Source of the DNA: Ostreiculturibacter nitratireducens
GTDB taxonomy: Bacteria > Pseudomonadota > Alphaproteobacteria > Rhodobacterales > Rhodobacteraceae
Length of the DNA: 64,000 nucleotides
Direction: 5' to 3'
Assembly: GCF_032670585.1 (NCBI RefSeq)
Contig: NZ_JAVQHL010000004.1
Location: forward strand, 248,001-312,000
Shown: one piece after another, positions 52,947 through 62,360 of the stretch
Layout of the letters: each line of letters opens with the position of its first letter
Numbering within the stretch: position 1 is the first letter of the stretch
Made by a program: the position numbers and the translations under genes
The notes under the pieces: model-generated
Told to the model about the DNA's origin: nothing
The model's input: the letters and a program-made list of their open reading frames with translations, nothing else
Database searches by the model: none

Positions 52947-53948
52947 ATGGCGGACAGAAAGCCCGACGGGCAGGCATTCAACATCTTCTGCATCGCCCAA
53001 TCCGGGCGCCTGCAGTACGAGGCGCTGATCCTTGCCGCGTCCTTTCGCGCGACGAACGAAGGTTTCGCGGGCCGCCTGATCGTGGGCGAACCGCAGCCGG
53101 GCCCGCAGTGGAACGGCGACCCTCGAATCTCGGCCCCGGTTCGCGCGCTTCTCGAAGGCTTCGGCGCGGAAATCGCTCCGATCGAGAACCGGCATTTCGG
53201 GCAGTCCTATCCGCACGGGAACAAGATCGAAGGGCTTTTCGCGCTGCCTGAGGGTGAACCCTTCCTGTTCCTCGACAGCGACACGGTCATCACCGGCCCC
53301 CTCGCCTCGGTCGGGTTCGACTTCGCCCGGCCCTCGGCCTCGATGCGGCGCGAAGGAACCTGGCCCGAACCACAGCTCTACGGCCCGGGCTACGCGGGCA
53401 TATGGAAATCCCTCTACGACCGCTTCGGCCTCGATTTCGAAAGCTCTCTGGACCTTTCGAAGCCCGACGAGTTCTGGGAACGCTACCTCTATTTCAACGC
53501 CGGCTGGTTCTTCTACCGATGCCCGCGCGTCTTCGGCGAAAGGTTCCGGGATTACGCGCTCTCGATCCGCGATGACCCGCCCGAGGAACTCGCCTGTCAG
53601 AGCCTCGATCCCTGGCTCGACCAGGTCGCGCTGCCGCTCGTCATCCACTCGCTGGGCGGCGGACGGCCGGGCCCCGAACTCTCCGGCCTCGACGGCGACG
53701 TCACCTGCCACTACCGCACTCTGCCGCTTCTCTATGCGCGGGAGAGCGATAAGGTCGTGGCGCTTCTGGAGGAGATCGTGGCACCCAACAGGCTGAAGAA
53801 GGTGCTGAAGGAATGGGAGGCGGCAAGGAGGCTTGTCTACCAGCGCAAGGGCGCCACGCTGCGCGGGATGTTCGACCGGAGCGACCTTCCGCGGCGGGAA
53901 TACATCATTCGCAACAAGATCAAGCGCGAGGGGCTATGGCTGAGGTGA
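52947..53948 (+). CDS. GT-A-like glycosyltransferase-fold protein
   Basis: A 333-residue soluble protein. The N-terminal half looks like a GT-A nucleotide-sugar fold: strand FNIFCIAQSGRLQYEALILAASFR, GNKIEGLF, then FLFLDSDTVITGP with a DSD metal motif at 110-112. The second half has NAGWFFYRCPRVF and a basic C terminus. Substrate unknown. It overlaps the next gene, a GT-C-like membrane protein, by 13 bp, so the two probably act on one glycan or lipid. Confidence 0.7.
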   Translation: MADRKPDGQAFNIFCIAQSGRLQYEALILAASFRATNEGFAGRLIVGEPQPGPQWNGDPRISAPVRALLEGFGAEIAPIENRHFGQSYPHGNKIEGLFALPEGEPFLFLDSDTVITGPLASVGFDFARPSASMRREGTWPEPQLYGPGYAGIWKSLYDRFGLDFESSLDLSKPDEFWERYLYFNAGWFFYRCPRVFGERFRDYALSIRDDPPEELACQSLDPWLDQVALPLVIHSLGGGRPGPELSGLDGDVTCHYRTLPLLYARESDKVVALLEEIVAPNRLKKVLKEWEAARRLVYQRKGATLRGMFDRSDLPRREYIIRNKIKREGLWLR

Positions 53949-55537
53949 GCGGGGCGGAGCCCGCCGGCAGGAACAGGACCCAGGGGCTTGTTGCCGGCCT
54001 TTCCCAAGGCAGGTTGGTGATCTGGCTGATCGCCCTTCTCGTCTTAGCCACGGCAATCCTCAACGCGGTCAAGTTCTCCGGCCACTTCCACGACGACGCG
54101 TTCATCTCGCTGCGCTACGCGCGCCATCTCGCGGAACTCGGCGAACTTGCGTGGAACCCCGGCGAGCCGGTGGAAGGCTACACCAACCCCCTGCACGTCG
54201 TGATGTCCGCCGCCCTGATCCGTATCGGTTTCGACGGCATGGCGGCCGTGCACCTGATCAACGGCGCCGCCGTTCTCGCCCTCTGGGCGCTCGTGTGGGC
54301 GCTCACCTCCGGCCTTCCCACGGCTGCGCGGCTCGCGGGGCTGTCGGCGGCCGTTTGCACACCGGTTCTCGCCTGGGCCTGGGGCGGGCTCGAGGCGGTG
54401 CCCGCGGCGGCCTTTGTCGCCGGCGGCTTCCTCGCGGCGATCCGCGCCACCGGTCCCCGCGACCGGCTCGCGCTCTCCGCCCTCGCGTCCTTCCTCTTCG
54501 GCCTCGCCTACCTTACCCGGCCCGACGCCCTGATGATGAACCTCGCCACCGGCATCGCCGTTCTGGCCGTTTCCGGCCTGCCTCTGGGTCGGCGGATGCT
54601 TCATTTCGTGACATTGGGAAGCATCTCGGGCCTCATGCTGCTTCTCCACGTCGCCGTTCGGCTCACGGTCTACGGGCTCTGGCTGCCGCTGACCTTCTAC
54701 GCCAAGGTCGGCGTGGATCCGCTCGAGCGTCTGGAGGCCGGCGCGATCTATCTCGGACTTGGAATGATCGAACTGCCGGCCATCGCTCTCGTCATTGCGC
54801 TGGCTCTGGCGTTGCGGGGCGGGACCGCCGAGCCCGAACACGACGGGGCGCGACGCCTCGCGCGGATGTCGATGTTCACGCTCGCGCTGTTCCTGGCCTA
54901 CATCGTCTGGTCGGGCGGAGATCATATGTACTTCGCCCGGATTCTCGTCCCGACCGTTCCCGTCCTCGCGCTGGCGACCGCGGCGAACATCGCGCGTCTG
55001 CCCCGTCCGGCACTCGGCGCCACGGCGTTGCTGCTCGCCGTTCTCGGGGCCGGCCAAGCTGCCGTGCGCCCTTTTGCAGCCGCTGACGATGCCGCCGCCA
55101 TCGGGGCAGTCGTCGGCAAGTATCTCGCCGCGAACTATCCACCCGGAACCACGATCGCCCTCGCCACGGCCGGATCGACACCGTATTTCGCTGACATGCA
55201 CCGCTACATCGACACGCTCGGGCTCAACGATCCGGTCATCGCCTTGCGCGACCCGGTTCCAATCCTGACAGAATTCCAGAAGTCACCAGGCCACGGAAAA
55301 GGCGACGGCGCCTATGTCTTGTCGCGCAAGCCGGACGTCATCATCCTTGGCCTCGCGGCCGGACCCCTTGGCCCGGATCCGGTTTTCCTGACCGACGCCG
55401 AGCTCGCGGCGAACCCGGAATTCGCACGCTGCTACGAGGAAAGGAAGGTCGAGTTGGAGCCACCGTTCGACGTTCCGCTTGACGCGCCCTCCATCCGCAA
55501 GCCCATTTCCTTCATTCGCCACGAAAGAGTATGCTGA
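53936..55537 (+). CDS. GT-C-like polytopic glycosyltransferase
   Basis: A 533-residue membrane protein with about ten hydrophobic helices. The first periplasmic loop reads FHDDAFISLRYARHL...NPGEPVEGYTNPLH. The Asp pair near the end of helix 1 and the VEGYTNPL segment are typical of polyprenyl-phosphate-sugar-dependent GT-C enzymes, similar to arabinofuranosyltransferase-type families. A soluble domain of about 140 residues ends the protein. ATG at 53936 with GAGGGG upstream; the 5' end lies inside the preceding gene. Donor and acceptor are unknown. Confidence 0.7.
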   Translation: MAEVSGAEPAGRNRTQGLVAGLSQGRLVIWLIALLVLATAILNAVKFSGHFHDDAFISLRYARHLAELGELAWNPGEPVEGYTNPLHVVMSAALIRIGFDGMAAVHLINGAAVLALWALVWALTSGLPTAARLAGLSAAVCTPVLAWAWGGLEAVPAAAFVAGGFLAAIRATGPRDRLALSALASFLFGLAYLTRPDALMMNLATGIAVLAVSGLPLGRRMLHFVTLGSISGLMLLLHVAVRLTVYGLWLPLTFYAKVGVDPLERLEAGAIYLGLGMIELPAIALVIALALALRGGTAEPEHDGARRLARMSMFTLALFLAYIVWSGGDHMYFARILVPTVPVLALATAANIARLPRPALGATALLLAVLGAGQAAVRPFAAADDAAAIGAVVGKYLAANYPPGTTIALATAGSTPYFADMHRYIDTLGLNDPVIALRDPVPILTEFQKSPGHGKGDGAYVLSRKPDVIILGLAAGPLGPDPVFLTDAELAANPEFARCYEERKVELEPPFDVPLDAPSIRKPISFIRHERVC

Positions 55538-55627
55538 GCTGATCCACGCACCGCGTTGGGCGGAAGACCGAAATACCCCTCGCCCGACCCGGCTCTGGAT
55601 TGGACCCGCCCAAACGAAGGCAGCCCA

Positions 55628-57004
55628 ATGCACCGCCCTGCCCTCCTCGCGATCCTCGTTCTCCTTGCCGCCCCCCTCGCCGCCGAGACCCGAGCGCCCG
55701 GTTCCGCCGACGAGATTCAGCTTTCCTTCGCGCCGGTGGTGAAGACCGCCGCGCCCGCCGTGGTCAACATATACGCCACCCGCATCGTCGCCCGCCGCGT
55801 GAGCCCCTTCGCCGACGATCCGTTCTTTTCCCAGTTCTTCGGCTTCGGCGAGACAGTGCCGCGCGTCCAGAACTCGCTTGGTTCCGGCGTGATCCTGTCG
55901 CCCGACGGCATCGTGGTGTCGAACTACCATGTCGTGGGCGATGCCGAAGAAATCCGGGTCGTCCTTTCGGACAAGCGTGAATTCGATGCCCGCGTGCTTC
56001 TTGCGGACGCAGATACGGACCTCGCGGTCATCGCTCTGGAGAACGCGAGCGATCTTCCCGCGCTCGGGTTCGCGGATTCGGACGCGGTGGAGGTCGGCGA
56101 CCTCGTGTTGGCGATCGGAAACCCCTTCGGCGTCGGCCAGACGGTGACGAGCGGCATAGTCTCGGGCCTCGCGCGGTCCGGTGGCGGGCTCGGCCGCGGG
56201 CGGGGCTACTTCATCCAGACCGACGCGGCGATCAATCCGGGGAATTCGGGCGGAGCTCTCGTGGACATGCATGGCCGTCTCGTCGGGATCAACACCTCGA
56301 TCCTCACCCGTTCCGGCGGGTCGGAGGGGATCGGCTTCGCGATCCCCGCGAACCTCGTGCGCCAATACGTCGAGGCCGCCGAGGCCGGGGCGAGCGGACT
56401 TCCCCGCCCCTGGGCCGGGATCGAGGTGCAGCCTGTGGACGCGGGCCTTGCCGAAGCCCTTGGCCTGCCCCTTCCCACAGGGGCCGCGATCAGGACGATC
56501 CACCCTGACAGCCCCTTCGCCGCGGCCGGACTCGGCGTTGGCGACGTCATCACCGCGATCGGAGGGCTTCCGGTCGACGGGCCGCAAGAACTGGATTTCC
56601 GGCTCGCGACACTGGGCATCGGAGCGGAGGCCGCAGTGAGCTACTGGCACGACGGGCGCGAGGAAACGGCGACGATCCGCCTCGCCGCGGCGCCCGAGGC
56701 TGATGCGCCGATCAGGTTGTCGGGGGCGACGATCTTCAACGGCCTGGAAATCGCCAGCCTGTCCCCCGTGCTGATCGATCGCCTCGACCTTCCGCTTCTC
56801 ACGGAAGGAGTCGTCGTGACCGATGTGGAAGGCCTCGCGCAACGCACCGGCCTCCGCCCCGGGGATATTCTCGTCGCGCTCAATGGGCGCGCGATCGGGA
56901 CGCCGGCGGACATGGCCGACATTGTCTCGGACCCGCAACGCGTCTGGCAGATCGAATTCATCCGCGGCGGCCAGAGGGCCGTGATCCGGATCGGCGGCTT
57001 CTGA
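55628..57004 (+). CDS. Periplasmic Do/HtrA-type serine protease
   Basis: A 458-residue exported protease of the DegP/DegQ group. Signal peptide at about 1-19 (ends LAAPLAAE). The trypsin-like domain has the triad His101 (SNYHVVG), Asp131 (ADTDLAV) and Ser207 (NPGNSGGA). Two PDZ domains follow (about 285-375 and 395-458). The expected role is periplasmic protein quality control. ATG at 55628 gives the signal peptide; the longer frame is spurious. The stop is 7 bp from the convergent priA stop. Confidence 0.93.
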   Translation: MHRPALLAILVLLAAPLAAETRAPGSADEIQLSFAPVVKTAAPAVVNIYATRIVARRVSPFADDPFFSQFFGFGETVPRVQNSLGSGVILSPDGIVVSNYHVVGDAEEIRVVLSDKREFDARVLLADADTDLAVIALENASDLPALGFADSDAVEVGDLVLAIGNPFGVGQTVTSGIVSGLARSGGGLGRGRGYFIQTDAAINPGNSGGALVDMHGRLVGINTSILTRSGGSEGIGFAIPANLVRQYVEAAEAGASGLPRPWAGIEVQPVDAGLAEALGLPLPTGAAIRTIHPDSPFAAAGLGVGDVITAIGGLPVDGPQELDFRLATLGIGAEAAVSYWHDGREETATIRLAAAPEADAPIRLSGATIFNGLEIASLSPVLIDRLDLPLLTEGVVVTDVEGLAQRTGLRPGDILVALNGRAIGTPADMADIVSDPQRVWQIEFIRGGQRAVIRIGGF

Positions 57005-57011
57005 AACCGGT

Positions 57012-59207
57012 TCAGTAGAAGGTCTGCGGATCGATATCGATCGACATCCTCAGGTTCGCCGGCGGCTTCAACTGTCCGGCCCATTCCGCGAGAGCGGCTT
57101 GCAGGGGCGCGGACTTGTCAGCCTTCACCAGAAGCCGCACCCGGTGCCGCCCCCTGACACGCGCGATCGGCGCGGGGGCCGGGCCAAAGACCTCCGCGCC
57201 GATCCGGCGCAGGGGCGCATCGCGGCGGGCAAGTTCCGACCCGAACTCGAAAACCGCCTGAAGGTCCGGCGAGGACAGCACGACCCCGGCCAGCCGCCCG
57301 TACGGCGGAACGCCCGCGCGCTGACGCTCGGCGGCCTCGGCCCGCCAGAACGCCTCCTCGTCGCCGCCGAGGATCGCCCGGATCACCGGATGCTCCGGCT
57401 GGCATGTCTGGAGAAGCGCGAGCCCCTTCCTCTCCGCCCGCCCGGCACGGCCCGCGACCTGACGCATCAGCTGGAACGTCCGTTCCGCCGCCCGCAGGTC
57501 CGAGCCTTGCAGGCCGAGATCCGCGTCGATCACGCCGACAAGCGTGAGCATCGGAAAGTTGTGCCCCTTCGCCACGAGCTGCGTGCCGATGATGATATCC
57601 GCCCCGCCAGCCGCGATCTCGGCAATCTTTTCCTTCAGAGCGCGCGCCGAGGCGAAAAGGTCCGAGGACAGGACCGCGACCCGCGCCTCCGGGAACCGCG
57701 CCGCCACCTCTTCCGCCAGCCGTTCCACACCCGGCCCCACGGGCGCGAGCCGCCCCTCCGCCCCGCAGGACGGGCACGCCACCGGCATCGGCTTCGTCGC
57801 GCCGCATTGGTGGCAGACGAGGCGCTTCTGGAACCGGTGTTCCACCATCCGCGCGTCGCAATCGTCGCAACCGATCTGGTGACCACAGGCGCGGCAGATC
57901 GTGACGGGTGCGTAGCCCCGCCGGTTGAGGAACAGAAGCGCCTGCTCCCCCGCCTTGATCCGCGCCTCCACCGCGCGCGCAAGCGTGGGCGAGATCCAGT
58001 GATTGGGTTCCATCCGCTCCGCCCGCATGTCGATCGCCCGCATCTCGGGCAATTCGGCCACCCCGAAGCGCGAGGTCAGGTCGATGCGCGCATACTTCCC
58101 CGCCTCGGCGTTCGCCCAGGTCTCAAGGCACGGCGTCGCCGAGGACAGGACAACCTGCGCGTCGCAGAGTGAGGCGCGCAGGACCGCCATGTCCCGCGCA
58201 TTGTAGAGTGCCCCGTCCTCCTGCTTGTAGGAGGTGTCGTGCTCCTCGTCGACGACGATGAGGCCAAGGTCGCAGAAGGGCAGGAACAGCGCGGACCGCG
58301 CTCCCACGACGAGTTGCAGGCCGCCCTCGCCCGCCATTCGCCAGACCCGCCGCCGCTCGGTCGAGGTCACGCCGGAATGCCATTCGGCGGGCCGTGCGCC
58401 GAACCGGGCCTCGACGCGCGTCAGGAACTCCGCCGTAAGCGCGATTTCGGGCAAGAGGACCAGCGCCTGCCGTCCCCGCCTCAGGCATTCCGCCACCGCC
58501 TCGAGGTAGACCTCCGTCTTGCCCGACCCGGTCACGCCCTTCAGAAGTGTCGTGCCGTAGGTCTCCGCCTCGATGCCCTCGCACAGGCTTTCGGCGGCTT
58601 TGGCCTGATCCTCGGCCAACGGCTTCCCCGGCAGCTCGGGGTCGAGATGCGGATAGGGAAGGTCGCGCGGGCTTTCCTCCTCGATGACGGCGCCTTGCGC
58701 CACGAGGCCCTTCACGACACTCGTCGAAACGCCCGCCGCCCCGGCAAGTTCGCCGAGTGTCAGGGCCGCGCCGCCGAATTCCTCCAGCGTCTCGAGAACG
58801 CGCACCCGCGCGTCCGTCATCCGGTCGGGCATTCCGCCCCCGCGACGATAGACTTTGCGCATCCCGGGTCCCTCGCCCAGCCCCGGCGCGCGGGTGGCGA
58901 GGCGCAGCATGATGTTCATGGGCGTCAGCGTGTAGGTGCCTGCGCGCGTCAGAAAGGCGCGCATCTCCCCGCGCAGCGGCGCCGCGTCGAGGACGCGCGT
59001 GACGGGGCGAATCTTTGCCGGATCGAAGCTCCCCTCACCCGGCCCCCAGACGACACCGAGGACCCGGCGCGGCCCAAGGGGAACCTCGACGAAAGCACCC
59101 AGTGCGCAGCCGCCCTCCGGCGCGCGATAGTCCAGAAGCCGGTCGAGCGGCTCCGTCGTCAGAACCGCGACGAGTTCGCCCTCGGAGAAATGCTCCTCTC
59201 CGATCAC
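57012..59207 (-). CDS. priA: Primosomal replication restart helicase PriA
   Basis: 3'-5' helicase that reloads the replisome at stalled forks. The 731 residues include the N-terminal DNA-binding domain, the Walker A GVTGSGKTEVY near 225 and DEEH near 321. Zinc-binding cysteine pairs lie at about 439-482 (CRACGHQIGCDDC, CHQCG, CPSCG), and GTQLVAKGHNFP is motif V. Normal length. Divergent from the transaldolase gene. Confidence 0.97.
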   Translation of the reverse strand: MIGEEHFSEGELVAVLTTEPLDRLLDYRAPEGGCALGAFVEVPLGPRRVLGVVWGPGEGSFDPAKIRPVTRVLDAAPLRGEMRAFLTRAGTYTLTPMNIMLRLATRAPGLGEGPGMRKVYRRGGGMPDRMTDARVRVLETLEEFGGAALTLGELAGAAGVSTSVVKGLVAQGAVIEEESPRDLPYPHLDPELPGKPLAEDQAKAAESLCEGIEAETYGTTLLKGVTGSGKTEVYLEAVAECLRRGRQALVLLPEIALTAEFLTRVEARFGARPAEWHSGVTSTERRRVWRMAGEGGLQLVVGARSALFLPFCDLGLIVVDEEHDTSYKQEDGALYNARDMAVLRASLCDAQVVLSSATPCLETWANAEAGKYARIDLTSRFGVAELPEMRAIDMRAERMEPNHWISPTLARAVEARIKAGEQALLFLNRRGYAPVTICRACGHQIGCDDCDARMVEHRFQKRLVCHQCGATKPMPVACPSCGAEGRLAPVGPGVERLAEEVAARFPEARVAVLSSDLFASARALKEKIAEIAAGGADIIIGTQLVAKGHNFPMLTLVGVIDADLGLQGSDLRAAERTFQLMRQVAGRAGRAERKGLALLQTCQPEHPVIRAILGGDEEAFWRAEAAERQRAGVPPYGRLAGVVLSSPDLQAVFEFGSELARRDAPLRRIGAEVFGPAPAPIARVRGRHRVRLLVKADKSAPLQAALAEWAGQLKPPANLRMSIDIDPQTFY

Positions 59208-59291
59208 GATAGGGCCTTCAGGGGTTCCGGGCGCCCCCGCCTTGGGTTAAAAACTGCACGCACCAGATTTACCCTGCGAAGGAACGCGCCC

Positions 59292-59945
59292 ATGAAATTC
59301 TTCGTCGATACCGCCGACACCGCCGCCATCCGCGAGCTTGCCGATCTCGGCATGGTCGATGGCGTCACCACGAACCCCTCGCTGATCATGAAGGCGGGCC
59401 GCGACATCCTCGAGGTCACGAAAGAGATCTGCGACATGATCGAGGGCCCTGTCTCGGCCGAGGTCGTGGCCACCGAGGCCAAGGCCATGATTTCCGAAGG
59501 TAAGAAGCTCGCCAAGATCGCCCCCAATATCGCGGTCAAAGTGCCCCTGACCTGGGATGGCCTGACCGCCTGCAAGGCTTTGACATCCGAAGGCCACATG
59601 GTCAACGTGACGCTCTGCTTCTCGGCCGCACAGGCGATCCTCGCGGCAAAAGCCGGAGCCACGTTCGTGTCGCCGTTCCTCGGCCGGCTCGACGACATCA
59701 ACCTCGATGGCGTCCAGTTGATCGAGGATATCCGCACGATCTACGACAACTACGATTTCAAGACGGAAATCCTCGCCGCCTCGATCCGTTCGGTCAACCA
59801 CATCACCGACGTCGCGCGCATCGGCGCGGACGTGGCGACTGTGCCGCCGGCGGTGCTCAAGGCCATGGTCGCGCATCCGCTGACCGACAAGGGCCTCGAC
59901 GCCTTCCTGAAGGATTGGGCAAAGACCGGGCAGAAAATACTGTAA
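59292..59945 (+). CDS. tal: Transaldolase (fructose-6-phosphate aldolase-like subfamily)
   Basis: Pentose-phosphate enzyme transferring a dihydroxyacetone unit through a Schiff base. The 217 residues, a small subunit, begin MKFFVDTADTAAIREL. GVTTNPSLI and the active-site lysine Lys83 in VKVPLT follow. Length and motifs fit the TalC/FSA-type transaldolases common in alphaproteobacteria. ATG at 59292 with GAAGGA upstream; an open frame far upstream is antisense to priA. Confidence 0.94.
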   Translation: MKFFVDTADTAAIRELADLGMVDGVTTNPSLIMKAGRDILEVTKEICDMIEGPVSAEVVATEAKAMISEGKKLAKIAPNIAVKVPLTWDGLTACKALTSEGHMVNVTLCFSAAQAILAAKAGATFVSPFLGRLDDINLDGVQLIEDIRTIYDNYDFKTEILAASIRSVNHITDVARIGADVATVPPAVLKAMVAHPLTDKGLDAFLKDWAKTGQKIL

Positions 59946-59959
59946 CGACACCGCGCATC

Positions 59960-59977
59960 TTCGTGTATAGTCACGAA
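59960..59977. repeat. Inverted repeat TTCGTG-N6-CACGAA between tal and DUF484
   Basis: A perfect 6-bp inverted repeat with a 6-base centre TATAGT, 15 bp after the tal stop and 18 bp before the DUF484 start. The centre looks like a -10 element, so it could be an operator over a promoter. There is no T-run on the plus strand to make it a terminator. Confidence 0.4.
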
Positions 59978-59994
59978 AAAACTGCGTGAGGTGA

Positions 59995-60696
59995 ATGATG
60001 TCGAGCAATGAGGCCGCAGCCGACAAGCTGCGCGAGGCAATCCTCGCGCGGCCGGAAGTCATCCTCGAAGACCGTGACGTGATGCGGGCCCTCGTCGGCG
60101 CGAACGACCGCGCGATGGGGGACAACGTTGTCGACATGCGCGGCCTGGCGATGGAGCGACTGGAGGCTCGTCTCGACCGGCTGGAGGACGTGCACCGCAC
60201 GGTCCTCGCGGCGGCCTACGAAAACCTCGCGGGGATGAACCAGATCCACCGGGCGGTTCTGCGGCTCCTGGAGCCCAGGGACTTCACGGCCTTCCTGACC
60301 GATCTCGGCGGCGAAGTCGCCGAGATCCTGCGCGTCGACAGTGTTCGGCTCGTTCTGGAAAGCAACCTTTCCGGCGAGGCTCCGCGCCACGCCGGCCTCG
60401 AAGAGGTCCTCGTCGTGGCGGACGCGGGCTTCGTCGGGTCCTACATCGCCCGCGCGCAGGACAACCACCGGACGGTGGTTCTGCGCAAGAGCACGGGCGA
60501 CGCCGAGGCGCTTTTCGGGAACGGCGCGATCGCGTCGGAGGCTCTCATGCCGATCGACCTCGGTCCCGGCAGGCTCCCTGCCCTGCTCGCCATGGGGTCG
60601 GAGGAGCCGAACAAGTTCGCGCCCGGACAGGCCACCGACCTCCTCGCCTTCTTCGCCGCCGTGTTCGAACGCGCTTTGCGGCGCTGGCTGGAATGA
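59995..60696 (+). CDS. DUF484 (GAF-like) protein
   Basis: A 233-residue protein with an N-terminal helical region (ADKLREAILARPEVILEDRDVMRAL), a short coiled coil around 45-75 and a C-terminal GAF-like domain. The C-terminal segment LLAMGSEEPNKFAPGQATDLLAFFAAVFERAL is the DUF484 hallmark. DUF484 genes commonly precede xerC; here the xerC start overlaps the stop by 4 bp. Function is unknown. ATG at 59995 or 59998. Confidence 0.88.
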   Translation: MMSSNEAAADKLREAILARPEVILEDRDVMRALVGANDRAMGDNVVDMRGLAMERLEARLDRLEDVHRTVLAAAYENLAGMNQIHRAVLRLLEPRDFTAFLTDLGGEVAEILRVDSVRLVLESNLSGEAPRHAGLEEVLVVADAGFVGSYIARAQDNHRTVVLRKSTGDAEALFGNGAIASEALMPIDLGPGRLPALLAMGSEEPNKFAPGQATDLLAFFAAVFERALRRWLE

Positions 60697-61622
60697 CCGC
60701 AGGGTTTTCCCCCGCGGCGGCCGAAGCGCTCGCATCCTGGCTGGACCACCTGTGCGCGCTCGACGGGCGGTCGGAGAACACGCTCCGGGCCTATCAGGCC
60801 GACGTATCGGGTTTCCTCGCATTTCTTTCGGGCCATCACGGAGAAAGCCTGGGCCTCGCCCGCCTCGCCCGGCTTACGCAATCCGACCTGCGCGCGTTCA
60901 TGGCCCATGAACGCGCCCGGGGCGTGTCCGCGCGCACCCTGGCGCGCGAGGTTTCGGCCGTGAAGACATTTTTCCGCTGGCTGTCGGAGCGCGAGGGATT
61001 CGACGCGACACCGGTCTTGGCCGCCCGCAGTCCGAAATTCAGCCGCAAGCTGCCGCGACCGCTGTCGGAGGACGCGGCAAGGGCAATGATCGGCACCGTG
61101 GGAGACACGGCGCGCGAAGACTGGATCGCAGCGCGGGACACGGCCGTCGTGACGCTTCTCTACGGCTCCGGCCTCCGGATTTCCGAGGCGCTTGGCCTTA
61201 CGGGCACGATGGCCGACCTGCCCGAAACGCTGCGAATCCGCGGCAAGGGCGGCAAGGAGCGGCTTGTCCCCGTCCTGCCGGCCGCGCGCTCCGCCGTGGC
61301 GGAGTATGTCCGGCACTGCCCCTATCCGGTGGCGGAGGAGCCCGCGCTTCCCCTGTTCCGCGGCGCGCGCGGAGGCGCGCTCAACCCTCGCCTCGTACAG
61401 AAGGCAACCGAGCAGGCGCGGCTTGCGCTCGGCCTGCCAGCAACGGCAACGCCGCACGCGATGCGCCACAGTTTCGCTACGCATCTCCTCGCCGCGGGGG
61501 GCGACCTCCGCGCGATCCAGGAACTTCTTGGCCACGCCTCCCTGTCCACGACGCAGGCTTATACGGCAGTCGATGCCGCGCGCCTGATGGAGGTCTACGA
61601 AAAGGCGCATCCGCGCGCCTGA
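60693..61622 (+). CDS. xerC: Tyrosine recombinase XerC
   Basis: Site-specific recombinase that resolves chromosome dimers at dif with XerD. The 309 residues have an N-terminal SAM-like core-binding domain (about 10-100). The catalytic residues are Arg162 (GSGLRISEAL), Lys185 region (RGKGGKER), His255 and Arg258 (HAMRHSF), His281 (GHASL) and the nucleophile Tyr290 (TTQAYT). XerC is preferred over XerD because of the DUF484 neighbour. No dif site was seen nearby. Confidence 0.93.
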   Translation: MTAGFSPAAAEALASWLDHLCALDGRSENTLRAYQADVSGFLAFLSGHHGESLGLARLARLTQSDLRAFMAHERARGVSARTLAREVSAVKTFFRWLSEREGFDATPVLAARSPKFSRKLPRPLSEDAARAMIGTVGDTAREDWIAARDTAVVTLLYGSGLRISEALGLTGTMADLPETLRIRGKGGKERLVPVLPAARSAVAEYVRHCPYPVAEEPALPLFRGARGGALNPRLVQKATEQARLALGLPATATPHAMRHSFATHLLAAGGDLRAIQELLGHASLSTTQAYTAVDAARLMEVYEKAHPRA

Positions 61623-61661
61623 GACATTGCGCCGCAACGGCTTTTCCGCCAAGAAGGGCCA

Positions 61662-62360
61662 ATGAACGCGCGCTTCAAAGCCCTTTTTGTCCACCTCCTC
61701 ACCGCGAGTGGAGCGGTCTTCGCCATGCTGGCGATGCTCGCCGCCGTGGAGGAACGCTGGAGCCTGATGTTTCTTTGGCTGCTCGTGGCGCTGATCGTGG
61801 ACGGCATGGACGGCCCTCTGGCCCGCCGCTACCACGTGAAGAAGAACTGGCCGACCTATGACGGGGACCTTCTGGACCTCATCATCGACTACCTGACCTA
61901 TGTCTTCATTCCGGCCTACGCGCTGTTCAAGTCGGGGCTGCTGCCCGGCTGGACCGGCTGGTTCGCGATCATCGTCATCACCTACGGCTCGGTGATCTAC
62001 TTCGCGGACACGCGGATGAAGACCAAGGACTATTCCTTCGCGGGCTTCCCCGCCTGCTGGAACATGGTCGTTCTCGTGCTCTTCGGGCTGAAGCCGAATT
62101 TCTGGGTCATGCTGGCGGTGGTCACCCTTCTCGCGGCGGCCATGTTCACGAACCTGAAGTTCATCCATCCCGTCCGCACCGGGCGATGGCACCAGCTCAA
62201 CCTCGCCACGGCTTTCGCCTGGACGGGTTTCGCCGGCTGGGCCGTCTACGTCGACTTCGACGCGCAGAGCTGGGCGCACTGGGGACTTCTGCTGACCTCG
62301 CTGTACCTGCTCCTCGCCGGCATCGCGCAGCAGATAATCCCGGAACGCGAAGCGGCCTAG
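61662..62360 (+). CDS. pcs: Phosphatidylcholine synthase
   Basis: CDP-alcohol phosphatidyltransferase-type membrane enzyme that joins choline to CDP-diacylglycerol, the one-step bacterial route to phosphatidylcholine. The 232 residues have about eight helices. The modified motif of Pcs is present at about 47-75: DGMDGPLARR, then DGDLLDLIIDY, holding the metal-binding aspartates. Its TAG stop shares the CTAG tetramer with the stop of the convergent transporter gene. Confidence 0.92.
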   Translation: MNARFKALFVHLLTASGAVFAMLAMLAAVEERWSLMFLWLLVALIVDGMDGPLARRYHVKKNWPTYDGDLLDLIIDYLTYVFIPAYALFKSGLLPGWTGWFAIIVITYGSVIYFADTRMKTKDYSFAGFPACWNMVVLVLFGLKPNFWVMLAVVTLLAAAMFTNLKFIHPVRTGRWHQLNLATAFAWTGFAGWAVYVDFDAQSWAHWGLLLTSLYLLLAGIAQQIIPEREAA

